Origin: Burkholderiales bacterium
GTDB lineage: Bacteria; Pseudomonadota; Gammaproteobacteria; Burkholderiales; Burkholderiaceae_C
Assembly: GCA_003963005.1 (NCBI GenBank)
Contig: RXJW01000003.1
Span: forward strand, 1 to 64,000
Length of the DNA: 64,000 bases
Reading direction: 5' to 3'
This document shows positions 1 through 9,260 of the stretch, one piece after another. The notes under the pieces were generated by a model, which had not been told where the DNA came from, searched no databases, and saw only the letters and a program-made list of their open reading frames with translations. The position numbers were made by a program, and so were the translations under genes. Within the stretch, counting starts at the first letter, position 1; every line of letters starts with the position of its first letter.

Positions 1-1
1 C

Positions 2-733
2 TTCTTCGCCGAGCTGGAGAAGACCATCCGCGGCAGCTACCCCAAGCCCAAGATGATGGTGTTCGGCTTCCCGTCCAACCCGACGGCGCAGTGCGTGGAG
101 CTGTCGTTCTTCGAGCGCGTGGTGGCGCTGGCCAGGAAGCACGACATCCTCGTCGTGCACGACCTGGCCTACGCCGACATCGTGTTCGACGGCTATGTCG
201 CCCCGTCCATCATGCAGGTGCCCGGCGCGAAGGACGTGGCGGTCGAGTTCTTCACACTCAGCAAGAGCTACAACATGGCCGGCTGGCGTGTGGGCTTCAT
301 GGTGGGCAACCCCGACCTGGTCGCGGCACTGGCCCGCATCAAGAGCTATCACGACTACGGCACGTTCACGCCGCTGCAGGTGGCCGCGATTGCCGCGCTC
401 GAAGGCGACCAGCAGTGCGTGCAGGACATCGCCGCGAGCTACCAACGCCGGCGCGATGTGCTCTACAAGGGCCTGCTGGAAGCGGGCTGGGCGGTGGACT
501 GCCCGAAGGCCAGCATGTACATCTGGGCCCGCATTCCGGCGCCCTACCAGGAGCTGGGTTCGCTGGAGTTCGCGCGCCAGCTGCTGGAGAAGGCCAAGGT
601 CTGCGTGTCGCCCGGCATCGGCTTCGGCGATCACGGCGACGGGCATGTGCGCTTCGCGCTCATCGAGAACGAGAACCGCATCCGCCAGGCCGTGCGCGGG
701 ATCAAGGCGATGCTCAAGGCGGACGGGTGCTGA
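2..733 (+). CDS. alaC: AlaC-like PLP aminotransferase, 3' part
   Basis: Class I/II pyridoxal-phosphate aminotransferase, truncated by the window edge; 244 codons are visible, with the frame open from base 2. The motif SKSYNMAGWRVGF contains the Schiff-base lysine of this fold, and VVHDLAYADIVFDG carries the conserved Asp and Tyr that contact the cofactor. The family (AlaC/AlaA, glutamate-pyruvate transaminase) interconverts alanine and pyruvate with glutamate in the cytoplasm. The assignment as AlaC rests on recalled similarity of the whole C-terminal half; another alpha-aminotransferase specificity cannot be excluded. The next gene starts 1 base after the stop, so the two are probably co-transcribed. 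This is odd, because alaC more often precedes homoserine dehydrogenase in betaproteobacteria. Confidence 0.8.
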   Translation, partial: FFAELEKTIRGSYPKPKMMVFGFPSNPTAQCVELSFFERVVALARKHDILVVHDLAYADIVFDGYVAPSIMQVPGAKDVAVEFFTLSKSYNMAGWRVGFMVGNPDLVAALARIKSYHDYGTFTPLQVAAIAALEGDQQCVQDIAASYQRRRDVLYKGLLEAGWAVDCPKASMYIWARIPAPYQELGSLEFARQLLEKAKVCVSPGIGFGDHGDGHVRFALIENENRIRQAVRGIKAMLKADGC

Positions 734-734
734 A

Positions 735-1394
735 GTGAGCCGGCCGCAGGCGGTCATCCTCGACCTGGACGGCACGCTCGTCGACACGCTGGGCGACTTC
801 GTCGCCGTGCTCGGCCTGACGCTGGCTGACCTCGGCCTGCCCGAGGTCGGCCGGGATTTCGTCGAGCGCACCATCGGCCGCGGCGGCGAGCACCTCGTGC
901 GCCAGACGCTCGCCCATGCGGGTGCCAAGCCCGGGCTGTTCGACCACGCGTGGTCGCTCTACCAGGCGCACTACGCCGACGTGAACGGCGCGCATGCGAC
1001 CGTCTACCCGGGTGTCGTGGAAGGTCTGGAGGTGCTCCGCGAGCTGCAACTGCCGCTGGCCGTGCTGACCAACAAGCCCGCCGCGCCGGCGCGCGAACTG
1101 CTGAAGCGCAAGGGATTGGCCAGCCACTTCCGGCATGTGTTCGGGGGCGACGACTTTCCCCGCAAGAAGCCCGACCCGCTGCCGCTGCTCAAGACCTGCG
1201 AAGCGCTGGGCACGGCGCCGTCAGCGACCTGGATGGTCGGCGACTCACGCAACGACGCCGAGGCCGCCCGCGGCGCGGGCTGCCCGGTGGTGCTGATGAC
1301 GTACGGCTACAACCACGGCGAGGATGTCCGCGCCATCCCGGCGCGGGCCCACCTCGACCGGCTGGACGCGATCAGCGCTTGCGTTCGCGCTTGA
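735..1394 (+). CDS. gph: Phosphoglycolate phosphatase (HAD family)
   Basis: 219-residue HAD-superfamily hydrolase. Motif I is DLDGT (Asp10 nucleophile, Asp12 acid), motif II is LTNKP, and motif III/IV covers KKPDP and GDSRNDAEAA. Gph removes phosphate from 2-phosphoglycolate, a product of DNA repair or RuBisCO oxygenation. The length and cap size fit the family. A GTG start at 735 is used because the reading frame upstream overlaps the aminotransferase in another frame and the HAD motif lies only ten residues in. In Burkholderiales gph typically precedes trpE, as here, but a convergent gene intervenes. The last 23 bases overlap the end of the opposite-strand gene. Confidence 0.88.
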   Translation: MSRPQAVILDLDGTLVDTLGDFVAVLGLTLADLGLPEVGRDFVERTIGRGGEHLVRQTLAHAGAKPGLFDHAWSLYQAHYADVNGAHATVYPGVVEGLEVLRELQLPLAVLTNKPAAPARELLKRKGLASHFRHVFGGDDFPRKKPDPLPLLKTCEALGTAPSATWMVGDSRNDAEAARGAGCPVVLMTYGYNHGEDVRAIPARAHLDRLDAISACVRA

Positions 1395-1974
1395 TGCCCA
1401 GCAGGGCGTCCTTCAGCGCGTCGTCGGCCGGCTTGTCGCCGAGCCAGATGCGCAGCAGCGCCGAGAAGAACTCCGGCTCCTTGATGGCATCGGGCATCAC
1501 CGACTTGCCGTTGAGCAGCAGCACCGAGCCGACGCCGGGCACGTAGTCCACCGAGAAGCTGTCGCCGGTGTTGAGCTGCTTGCGGCTGGCGAACACCTCG
1601 CTGAGCTTGAGTACGCCGTTGATGCACTTCACGAACTCTTCGCGCGGCGCATTGGCTTCCATGCCTTTGGTGAACAGCTTGCCGAGTTCATTGCCATCGA
1701 TGTCGCGCAGCATCTGGATGTGGATGCGCTTGGGACCCGGCGCAGCCAGCACCTCGGCGGTCGAGCCGGCCTTGTGGGTGAGGTACAGGCCTGCGGTGTA
1801 GACCTTCACGACGAACTTGTAGCGGATGCCGGCACCGTTGAGCACGAGCTTCTGGCCGGCCAGATCGACCGACGGCTCATACTTCACATTGGCCACTTCC
1901 ACCACCTGCGCCCAGGCACTCCCCCCGCTCAGGCTCGCTGCGGCCAGCAGGGCCGCCGCCATCAATGCGCGCAT
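1372..1974 (-). CDS. Chalcone isomerase-fold periplasmic protein
   Basis: About 200 residues. An N-terminal signal peptide (MRALMAAALLAAASL...SAWAQ) is followed by a domain with YKFVVKVYTAGLYL, the hallmark of the bacterial chalcone-isomerase-like family (Chalcone_3). These bacterial members are exported proteins of uncertain function, probably ligand binders rather than flavonoid enzymes. I chose the ATG at 1974 over one four codons upstream (1986) because GGAG lies about six bases before it. The 3' end overlaps gph by 23 bases tail-to-tail, so the two transcripts are complementary at their ends. Confidence 0.8.
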   Translation of the reverse strand: MRALMAAALLAAASLSGGSAWAQVVEVANVKYEPSVDLAGQKLVLNGAGIRYKFVVKVYTAGLYLTHKAGSTAEVLAAPGPKRIHIQMLRDIDGNELGKLFTKGMEANAPREEFVKCINGVLKLSEVFASRKQLNTGDSFSVDYVPGVGSVLLLNGKSVMPDAIKEPEFFSALLRIWLGDKPADDALKDALLGIKRERKR

Positions 1975-2053
1975 GTCTCGCTCCATGTTCGTGCCGCGAT
2001 GGCGGCATCTCCGTAGCCCGAAGTATGACCTGAGCCGAGAAAAACCCGACTGC

Positions 2054-2059
2054 TACACT
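2054..2059 (+). promoter_or_regulatory. Possible extended -10 upstream of trp leader
   Basis: TGCTACACT at 2051-2059 resembles an extended -10 (TGnTAnnnT). No good -35 is visible at the normal distance. Initiation from it would place the transcript start only a few bases before the leader peptide ATG at 2069, so either the leader is nearly leaderless or another promoter further upstream is used. Tentative. Confidence 0.3.
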
Positions 2060-2068
2060 GCCCGGACC

Positions 2069-2149
2069 ATGTTCACCACGCGCAAGTACATCACGGGGTC
2101 GAGTGACCGGGGAGCCTGGCCCTGGCGTCGCTGGTCAGCCCTGTCCTGA
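2069..2149 (+). CDS. trpL: Candidate trp leader peptide (attenuation)
   Basis: A 26-codon open frame ending about 100 bases before trpE, with the run Trp-Pro-Trp-Arg-Arg-Trp at codons 17-22. That is three of the rarest codon in six positions, directly upstream of the first gene for tryptophan synthesis. Ribosome stalling at such codons when charged tRNA-Trp is scarce is the established attenuation mechanism in enterobacteria. Downstream of the stop are inverted repeats that could form alternative hairpins: GCTTGGCG at 2154-2161 with CGCCAAGC at 2209-2216, and CCGGGGAG at 2107-2114 with CTCCCCGG at 2195-2202. A classic U-tract terminator is not obvious, so the readout could instead be Rho- or translation-dependent. 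No strong Shine-Dalgarno is seen. Confidence 0.6.
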   Translation: MFTTRKYITGSSDRGAWPWRRWSALS

Positions 2150-2153
2150 TGCT

Positions 2154-2216
2154 GCTTGGCGCGCCTTGACGCGCTTTCTCCCGCGTTGTCCGGTCTCCCC
2201 GGGCTGCACGCCAAGC
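2154..2216 (+). promoter_or_regulatory. Inverted repeat in trpE leader, attenuator candidate
   Basis: The 8-base arms GCTTGGCG (2154-2161) and CGCCAAGC (2209-2216) are perfect complements flanking a GC-rich stretch between the Trp-rich leader peptide and trpE. A second pair (2107-2114 with 2195-2202) overlaps the leader peptide Trp codons region and the first arm's loop, so the two structures look mutually competitive. This arrangement is expected for attenuation, but the folding was judged by eye only. Confidence 0.4.
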
Positions 2217-2246
2217 CCTGAAACACCTCTGTTCAAGGTTTGAGAC

Positions 2247-3734
2247 GTGATCACCGAACTGGAATTCCAAAGCCTGGCCGCTGAAGGCTACAACCGCATC
2301 CCGCTGATCAGCGAGGCCTTTGCGGATCTCGAAACGCCGCTGTCCCTCTACCTGAAGCTCTGCGCCGGCTCCGGCCAGGGCCGCAACAGCTTCCTGCTGG
2401 AGTCGGTCGTCGGCGGCGAGCGCTTCGGGCGCTACTCGTTCATCGGCCTGCCCTGCCGCACGCTGGTGCGCGCCACCGGCAGCTTGTGCGAGGTGGTGAC
2501 CGACGGCGTCGTCGTGGAGACGCACGAGGGCAACCCGCTGGACTTCATCGCCGCCTACCAGGACCGCATCAAGCCCAAGATCCCGGCGGGACTGCCGCGC
2601 TTCTGCGGCGGACTGGCAGGCTATTTCGGTTACGAGGCCGTCCGCGCCATCGAAAAGCGGCTGGCCGACACGCGCAAGACCGGCGGCCTCGGCACGCCCG
2701 ACATCCAGCTGCTGCTCAGCGAGGAGGTCGCCGTCATCGACAACCTCTCGGGGCGCCTGTACCTCATCGTCTGGGCCGATCCACGTCAGCCGGAGGCCTA
2801 CTTCCGCGCCACCAAGCGGCTCACCCAGCTGCGCGACAAGCTGCACTACTCGGTCAGCGTGCCGCGCGTGACGCGCAGCGAGTCGCACCCCGTGCAGCGC
2901 GACTTCTCCAAGGCCGAGCTGATGGCCGCGGTGGAGCGCGCCAAGGAGTACATCGCGGCCGGCGACCTGATGCAGGTCGTCATCGGCCAGCGCCTGGCCA
3001 AGCCCTACAAGGCCGAGCCGATCGCGCTGTACCGTGCACTGCGGGCGCTGAACCCCAGCCCCTACATGTACTTCTACGACTTCGGCGGCTTCCAGGTGGT
3101 CGGCGCCAGCCCCGAGATCCTCGTGCGCGAGGAGCACGGCGGCGACGGCTCGCGCAAGGTCACCATCCGGCCGCTGGCCGGCACCCGGCCGCGCGGCGGC
3201 ACGGTCGAGCGCGACCAGGCGCTGGAAGCCGAACTCAAGGCCGACCCCAAGGAGCGTGCCGAGCACCTGATGCTGATCGACCTGGCCCGCAACGACATCG
3301 GCCGCATCGCCCGCACCGGCAGCGTGCAGGTGACGCAGGCCTTCGACGTCGAGCGCTACTCCCACGTGATGCACATCGTCTCCAACGTCGAAGGCACGCT
3401 GCGGCCCGAGGTCGGGCAACTGGACGTGCTGAAGGCCACCTTCCCGGCCGGCACGCTCAGCGGCGCCCCGAAGGTGCGGGCGATGGAACTCATCGACGAG
3501 CTGGAGCCCGTGCAGCGCGGCATCTACGGCGGCGCCTGCGGCTACCTGAGCTTTGCCGGCGACATGGACCTGGCCATCGCCATCCGCACCGGCATCATCA
3601 AGGACGGCATGCTCTACGTGCAGGCCGCCGCGGGCATCGTGGCGGATTCAGTGCCTGAACTGGAATGGCAAGAGACGGAGGCGAAAGCACGCGCCTTGCT
3701 CCGTGCGGCCGAACTGGTGGAAGAGGGGTTCTGA
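2247..3734 (+). CDS. trpE: Anthranilate synthase component I
   Basis: 495 residues, the normal length for TrpE. It makes anthranilate from chorismate using ammonia delivered by the TrpG subunit, the first committed step of tryptophan synthesis. The N-terminal regulatory region has LLES at residues 50-53, the conserved tryptophan-binding motif for feedback inhibition. The C-terminal chorismate-binding domain shows [29 protein letters not shown] and the [12 protein letters not shown] block. The GTG start at 2247 begins MITELEF. It leads an operon with trpG one base after its stop, preceded by the Trp-rich leader. Confidence 0.97.
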   Translation: MITELEFQSLAAEGYNRIPLISEAFADLETPLSLYLKLCAGSGQGRNSFLLESVVGGERFGRYSFIGLPCRTLVRATGSLCEVVTDGVVVETHEGNPLDFIAAYQDRIKPKIPAGLPRFCGGLAGYFGYEAVRAIEKRLADTRKTGGLGTPDIQLLLSEEVAVIDNLSGRLYLIVWADPRQPEAYFRATKRLTQLRDKLHYSVSVPRVTRSESHPVQRDFSKAELMAAVERAKEYIAAGDLMQVVIGQRLAKPYKAEPIALYRALRALNPSPYMYFYDFGGFQVVGASPEILVREEHGGDGSRKVTIRPLAGTRPRGGTVERDQALEAELKADPKERAEHLMLIDLARNDIGRIARTGSVQVTQAFDVERYSHVMHIVSNVEGTLRPEVGQLDVLKATFPAGTLSGAPKVRAMELIDELEPVQRGIYGGACGYLSFAGDMDLAIAIRTGIIKDGMLYVQAAAGIVADSVPELEWQETEAKARALLRAAELVEEGF

Positions 3735-3735
3735 C

Positions 3736-4320
3736 ATGCTGCTGATGATCGACAACTACGACAGCTTCACGTTCAACATCGTCCAGTACCTCGGCGAACT
3801 GGGCGCGGACGTGAAGGTCGTGCGCAACGACGAGATCACCGTGGCCGAGATGGCCGCGCTGAACCCCGACCACATCGTCTTCTCGCCCGGCCCCTGCACG
3901 CCCAATGAGGCGGGCGTGTGCGTGGAGGCCATCCAGCACTTCCTGGGCAAGAAGCCGCTGCTCGGCGTGTGCCTGGGCCATCAGTCGATGGGCCAGGCGC
4001 TGGGCGGCAAGATCATCCGCGCACAGCGCCAGATGCACGGCAAGGCCAGCACCATCACGACCGACCAGCGCGGCGTGTTCAGCGGCCTGCCGCGGGAGTT
4101 CAGCGTCATCCGCTACCACTCGCTCGTCATCGAGGAAGCCACCTGCCCCGACGTGCTGGAGATCACCGCGCGCAGCGAGGACGGCGAGATCATGGGCGTG
4201 CGCCACCGCGCACTGGCCGGCACGGCCACGCCCTGCGAGGGCGTGCAGTTCCACCCCGAGTCCATCCTCAGCGAACACGGCCACGCGATGCTGCGCAACT
4301 TCCTGGAGTTGAAGCCATGA
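3736..4320 (+). CDS. trpG: Anthranilate synthase glutamine amidotransferase subunit
   Basis: 194-residue class I glutamine amidotransferase. The catalytic triad is visible: Cys79 in GVCLGHQ, and His173 with Glu175 in QFHPES. The oxyanion loop SPGPCTP is present at about residues 50-56. It hydrolyses glutamine and channels ammonia to TrpE; homologues (PabA) can also serve 4-aminobenzoate synthesis. The ATG at 3736 lies 1 base after the trpE stop and gives the standard N-terminus [14 protein letters not shown]. Its stop overlaps the next start (ATGA at 4317-4320). Confidence 0.96.
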   Translation: MLLMIDNYDSFTFNIVQYLGELGADVKVVRNDEITVAEMAALNPDHIVFSPGPCTPNEAGVCVEAIQHFLGKKPLLGVCLGHQSMGQALGGKIIRAQRQMHGKASTITTDQRGVFSGLPREFSVIRYHSLVIEEATCPDVLEITARSEDGEIMGVRHRALAGTATPCEGVQFHPESILSEHGHAMLRNFLELKP

Positions 4321-5369
4321 GCGACTACGCCCCTTCGTCCGGCGGCGGTGCGAGCAGCCCGGTCGTCGACCTGCGCAGCGACACGGTCACGAAGCCCACC
4401 GCAGCGATGCGCGAGGCCATGGCCCGCGCGGTCGTGGGTGACGACGTCTTCGGTGACGACCCGACCGTCAACGCGCTGCAGGAACGCGTCGCCGCGCTGT
4501 TGGCCAAGGAAGCTGCGCTCTTCATGCCCAGCGGGACGCAGAGCAACCTGTGCGGCCTGCTCGCGCACTGCGCGCGTGGTGACGAATACATCGTCGGCCA
4601 GCTCGCCCACACCTACCGCTACGAAGGCGGCGGCGCGGCGGTGCTGGGCAGCATCCAGCCGCAACCGCTGCCCAACCAACCGGACGGCACGATCAAGCTC
4701 GAAGACATCGCCGCGGCCATCAAGCCCGACGACCCGCACTTCGCCCGCACGCGGTTGCTCGCGCTGGAGAACACCTGGGGCGGCCACGTGCTGCCGGCGG
4801 GCTATGCCGAAGCTGCCTGCGACCTGGCCCACGCCCGCGGCCTGACCACGCACCTGGACGGCGCCCGGCTCTTCAACGCGGCCGTGGCCTCGGGCCGCAC
4901 CGTGGCGGACCTGACCCGGCCGTTCGACTCGGTCTCGATCTGCTTCAGCAAGGGCCTCGGCGCGCCCGTCGGCTCGATGCTGGTGGGCTCGCGCGAGCTG
5001 ATCCAGCGTGCCCACCGCATCCGCAAGATGGTGGGTGGCGGCCTGCGCCAGGTCGGCGTGCTCGCAGCCGCGGCCGACCATGCCCTGACGTACCACGTGG
5101 AGCGCCTGGCCGATGACCACACCCTCGCCAAACGCCTGGCCGACGGCCTGGCGGCGCTGCCGGGCGTCACGGTCACGCCACCGCAGACGAATATCGTCTT
5201 CGCCCAGGTCAGCGACGGCCGCGGTGCCGCCCTGCTGGAGCACCTGAAGGCGCGCGGCGTGCTGGCCACCGGCATGATCGGCCTGCGCTTCGTGACCCAC
5301 CTCGATGTCGATGCCGCCGGCATCGACCACGCCATCGCGGCGGCCCGCGACTTCTTTGACAAGGCCTGA
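4317..5369 (+). CDS. ltaE: Low-specificity L-threonine aldolase
   Basis: 350-residue PLP-dependent fold-type I aldolase that cleaves L-threonine or allo-threonine to glycine and acetaldehyde. Landmarks are [10 protein letters not shown] near the N-terminus, the PSGTQSN phosphate-binding loop, [10 protein letters not shown] with the cofactor Asp181, and [13 protein letters not shown] with the PLP lysine at 212. It is embedded in the trp operon: its ATG overlaps the trpG stop by four bases and it ends four bases before trpD. An aldolase inside a trp operon is not the textbook arrangement; see the findings. The product may supply glycine/serine-linked metabolism, serine being the TrpB co-substrate, but this link is only inference. 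Confidence 0.92.
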   Translation: MSDYAPSSGGGASSPVVDLRSDTVTKPTAAMREAMARAVVGDDVFGDDPTVNALQERVAALLAKEAALFMPSGTQSNLCGLLAHCARGDEYIVGQLAHTYRYEGGGAAVLGSIQPQPLPNQPDGTIKLEDIAAAIKPDDPHFARTRLLALENTWGGHVLPAGYAEAACDLAHARGLTTHLDGARLFNAAVASGRTVADLTRPFDSVSICFSKGLGAPVGSMLVGSRELIQRAHRIRKMVGGGLRQVGVLAAAADHALTYHVERLADDHTLAKRLADGLAALPGVTVTPPQTNIVFAQVSDGRGAALLEHLKARGVLATGMIGLRFVTHLDVDAAGIDHAIAAARDFFDKA

Positions 5370-5373
5370 CGCC

Positions 5374-6407
<1,034 letters not shown>

Positions 6408-6411
<4 letters not shown>

Positions 6412-7202
6412 GCGCCGACATCCTCCAGCGCATCGTCGAGGTCAAGTGGGAAGAGATTGCCGCGGCCAAGGGTCGGCGGTCGCTCGCCTCGCTGCGCGAG
6501 GAGGCCGAGGGCCGCCGCGGGGAGCAGCGCGGCTTCGAACGGGCGCTGCGGGCCAAGATCGCCGCCGGCCGGGCCGGCGTGATCGCCGAAGTCAAGAAGG
6601 CCAGCCCCTCCAAGGGCGTGCTGCGGGCCGACTTCCGCCCCGCCGCCATCGCCGACAGCTACGCCCGCCATGGCGCGGCCTGCCTGTCGGTGCTGACCGA
6701 CGAACGCTTCTTCCAGGGCGCGACCGCCTACCTGCAGGAAGCCCGGGCGGCCTGTGACCTGCCCGTGCTGCGCAAGGACTTCATGGTGGACGAGTACCAG
6801 GTCATGGACGCCGGCGCGATGGGCGCCGACTGCATCCTGCTGATTGCCGCCTGCCTGTCGGATGGGCAGATGGCCGACCTGGAGGCCGCCGCCCACGCCA
6901 TCGGCCTGGACGTGCTGGTCGAAGTGCACGACGGCGAAGAACTCGACCGCGCGCTGAAGCTCAAGACGCCGCTGGTCGGCATCAACAACCGCAACCTGCG
7001 CACCTTCGAGGTCACACTGGACACCACGCTCGGCCTGCTGCCGCGCGTGCCGGCCGACCGGCTGCTGGTGACGGAAAGCGGCATCCTCGGCGCGGCGGAC
7101 GTGCAGCGCATGCGAGACGCGCAGGTGAACGCCTTCCTCGTCGGCGAGGCCTTCATGCGCGCGCCGGACCCGGGTCAGGCCTTGGCGACGCTCTTCGGAT
7201 GA
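6408..7202 (+). CDS. trpC: Indole-3-glycerol phosphate synthase
   Basis: 264-residue TIM-barrel enzyme that cyclises carboxyphenylamino-deoxyribulose phosphate to indole-3-glycerol phosphate. Conserved strands are visible: [10 protein letters not shown] at 61-70 (catalytic Glu and Lys), [35 protein letters not shown] and VTESGI. It stands alone rather than fused to TrpF. The ATG overlaps the trpD stop, and its own stop overlaps the ATG of ung (ATGA at 7199-7202). trpF, trpB and trpA are not in this window. Confidence 0.96.
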
Positions 7203-7885
7203 AGCTACCGCTGGCGCTGCCAGACACCGACTGGCGCCCCGTCGTGGACGCCTGGGCGGCCAGCCCCGTCGGCCAGAAGCTGATGGCCTTCCTGGCCGAG
7301 CGGGCGGCGGCGGGCGCGACGATCTACCCGCCCGAACCGCTGCGCGCGCTGACGCTCACGCCGCTGGCCAGCACGCGGGTCGTCATCCTCGGCCAGGACC
7401 CGTACCACGGCCCAGGGCAGGCCGAGGGCCTGTCGTTCAGCGTGCCCGAGGGCGTGCCGTTCCCGCCGAGCCTGCGCAACATCTTCAAGGAGATCCAGCG
7501 CGACCTCGGCAAGCCCTTCCCGCCCACCGGCAGCCTGGTTCGCTGGGCCGAGGGCGGCACATTGCTGCTCAACGCCGTGCTGACGGTGGAAGACGGCCAG
7601 CCCACCAGCCACGCCAACCGGGGCTGGGAGGTGCTGACCGATGCGCTAATCCGCGCCGCCGCCGAGGACCCGGCCCCCAAGGTGTTCATGCTGTGGGGCA
7701 GTTACGCCCAGGCCAAGGCGCCGCTGATCGACGCCGCGGGGACCGACCACCTCGTGCTGAAGGCCAACCACCCGTCGCCGTTTTCGGCGCTCAAGCCGCC
7801 GCGCCCCTTCATCGGCTGCGGCCACTTCTCCACGGCCAAGGCCTGGCTGGAAGCCCGCGGGCGCGGGGCACCGCGCAAGGCCTGA
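7199..7885 (+). CDS. ung: Uracil-DNA glycosylase
   Basis: 228 residues, family 1 UDG, which removes uracil from DNA to start base-excision repair. The water-activating motif [19 protein letters not shown] carries Asp67; the DNA-intercalating motif near the C-terminus reads HPSPFSA. Its start overlaps the trpC stop by four bases, so this repair gene rides as the last gene of the tryptophan operon and would be co-expressed with it unless it has an internal promoter. A GC-rich hairpin (7899-7917) follows the stop. Confidence 0.96.
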   Translation: MKLPLALPDTDWRPVVDAWAASPVGQKLMAFLAERAAAGATIYPPEPLRALTLTPLASTRVVILGQDPYHGPGQAEGLSFSVPEGVPFPPSLRNIFKEIQRDLGKPFPPTGSLVRWAEGGTLLLNAVLTVEDGQPTSHANRGWEVLTDALIRAAAEDPAPKVFMLWGSYAQAKAPLIDAAGTDHLVLKANHPSPFSALKPPRPFIGCGHFSTAKAWLEARGRGAPRKA

Positions 7886-7898
7886 CACGCCGTGTGAC

Positions 7899-7917
7899 GG
7901 GCGGGATTGTTCCGCCC
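7899..7917 (+). terminator. GC hairpin after ung, possible operon end
   Basis: GGGCGG (7899-7904) and CCGCCC (7912-7917) form a 6-bp stem 13 bases after the ung stop. No T-run follows, so this is at most a weak or Rho-assisted terminator; it may simply stabilise the mRNA 3' end. Confidence 0.35.
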
Positions 7918-8028
7918 AGCGCAACTCGCCGTTCTGTGCGGGCCGCTTTTTCGACTCAGGGCAAGTCCCTAGAGTGGCACCTCGTCGGCCCATCCTCCGC
8001 CCGGAGGCGCGCCGGCCAGGAGTCCAAC

Positions 8029-8181
8029 ATGAACACCCGATCCTTCTTCACGCTGATCACCGCCGCGACGGCCGTCACGGCGCTGGCGGCGGGCATGCTG
8101 CTGGCGATCAGCGCGCCGGCGCCCGCGTCGGACGACTTCGGCCCTGCCAGCGTCGCTGCGGCGAGCCAGGAGTCCGCCTGA
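8029..8181 (+). CDS. Small exported peptide, unknown function
   Basis: A 50-residue product with a good Shine-Dalgarno (AGGAG at 8019-8023, 6 bases before the ATG). The N-terminus MNTRSFFTLITAATAVTAL is a plausible signal peptide or single membrane segment with a further Ala/Leu stretch, followed by a short acidic and serine-rich tail. It stands alone between ung and a convergent LysR gene, about 140 bases after ung, so it probably has its own promoter. I do not recognise a family. Similar short exported peptides are common orphans in this bacterial group, but that statement comes from memory and was not checked. Confidence 0.55.
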   Translation: MNTRSFFTLITAATAVTALAAGMLLAISAPAPASDDFGPASVAAASQESA

Positions 8182-8200
8182 GCCCTTCGGCCCCGCGCGC

Positions 8201-9136
8201 TCAGGCGCCCGGGCAGTTCATCTTCATGCCGCCCATCACTTCGCGGCCGATCAGTTCGACGACCCAGTCGACGAACACCCGCAACTTGCTGCTCAGGTGG
8301 CGGTTCGGCGGGTAGACCACATAGACCGGGATGGGCTCCGCCTCCCAGTCTTCCAGCACCCGCACCAGCGCACCGCTGCGCAGCAGCGGCCCGGCCATGA
8401 AGCAGGTGAGCTGCATCACGCCGAGATGCGCCAGGCCCGCCTGCAGATAGGCACTCGCATCGTTCACAGCCAGGATGTGGTTGCCGACGATCTCGACCTT
8501 CTCCTCGCCGCGCAGGAAGGTATCGCCCATCACCTTGCCGGAGCGCGCCGAGAAATAGCCCACCATGCGGTGCGGTGCGTCGCCCAGTTCCCGCGGGTGC
8601 GTGGGCTTGCCGTGGCGGCGCAGGTACTCGGGCGTCGCGCAGGTGATGAAGCGCAGCTCCGAGATGCGCCGCGCCACGAGGCTCTGGTCGGTCAGCTCGC
8701 CACCGCGGATCACGCAGTCGATGTTGTCGCTGATCAGGTCGACGGTGCGATCGCTGACGCCGAGTTCGATCTGGATGTCGGGGTAGCGGGCGTAGAAGTC
8801 CGGCAGGTGCGGAATGACCATCTCGCGCCCCACCACGCCGGGCACGTCGACCCGGATCCGCCCGCGCGGCGTGACGCGCGCCTGGTTCATGCTGCCTTCC
8901 AGCTCTTCCAGGTCCGACAGCAGCCGCATGGCCCGCTCGTAGTAGGCCGCGCCGTCGGGCGTGACCGTCACCCGGCGCGTCGTGCGGTTCAGCAGCTTGG
9001 TGCGCAGGTGGGTTTCCAGGGTCTGGATCAGGCGCGTGACCGTGGCCTTGGGCAGGTCCAGCGAGTCGGCCGCCTTGGTGAAGGTGCCGGCCTCGACGAC
9101 CCGGACGAAAGCTTGCATCGCGGTAAGACGGTCCAT
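8201..9136 (-). CDS. LysR-family transcriptional regulator
   Basis: 311 residues. The N-terminal winged helix-turn-helix (MDRLTAMQAFVRVVEAGTFTKAADSLDLPKATVTRLIQ, residues 1-38) is of the 'CrgA-like' LysR subgroup typical of proteobacteria, followed by the periplasmic-binding-like effector domain (RIRVDVPGVVG onwards). The frame continues upstream of the start, but Met at 9136 matches the family N-terminus (MDRLxAMQxFVRV). It is divergent from a hydrolase gene with 124 bases between starts. That spacer contains a perfect palindromic TTATCGAT-N9-ATCGATAA, a likely LysR operator, so it probably controls itself and the hydrolase. Confidence 0.92.
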   Translation of the reverse strand: MDRLTAMQAFVRVVEAGTFTKAADSLDLPKATVTRLIQTLETHLRTKLLNRTTRRVTVTPDGAAYYERAMRLLSDLEELEGSMNQARVTPRGRIRVDVPGVVGREMVIPHLPDFYARYPDIQIELGVSDRTVDLISDNIDCVIRGGELTDQSLVARRISELRFITCATPEYLRRHGKPTHPRELGDAPHRMVGYFSARSGKVMGDTFLRGEEKVEIVGNHILAVNDASAYLQAGLAHLGVMQLTCFMAGPLLRSGALVRVLEDWEAEPIPVYVVYPPNRHLSSKLRVFVDWVVELIGREVMGGMKMNCPGA

Positions 9137-9225
9137 GGGCAGGTGGGCGGCATGCAGCCGCCAGGGCAAGCGGAATGCGGCGCATTGTTCCACAGGGCGG
9201 AAAAGTGATTGGCTTTTCGAGCGGT

Positions 9226-9250
9226 TTATCGATGGGCTGTCAATCGATAA
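9226..9250. promoter_or_regulatory. Palindrome in lysR/hydrolase intergenic region
   Basis: Perfect 8-bp arms TTATCGAT (9226-9233) and ATCGATAA (9243-9250) separated by 9 bases, lying 10 bases before the hydrolase ATG and 90 bases before the LysR ATG. LysR regulators bind interrupted palindromes of the T-N11-A type between divergent genes, and this site has the right position and AT-rich ends. Confidence 0.6.
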
Positions 9251-9260
9251 GGTGCCGGAC

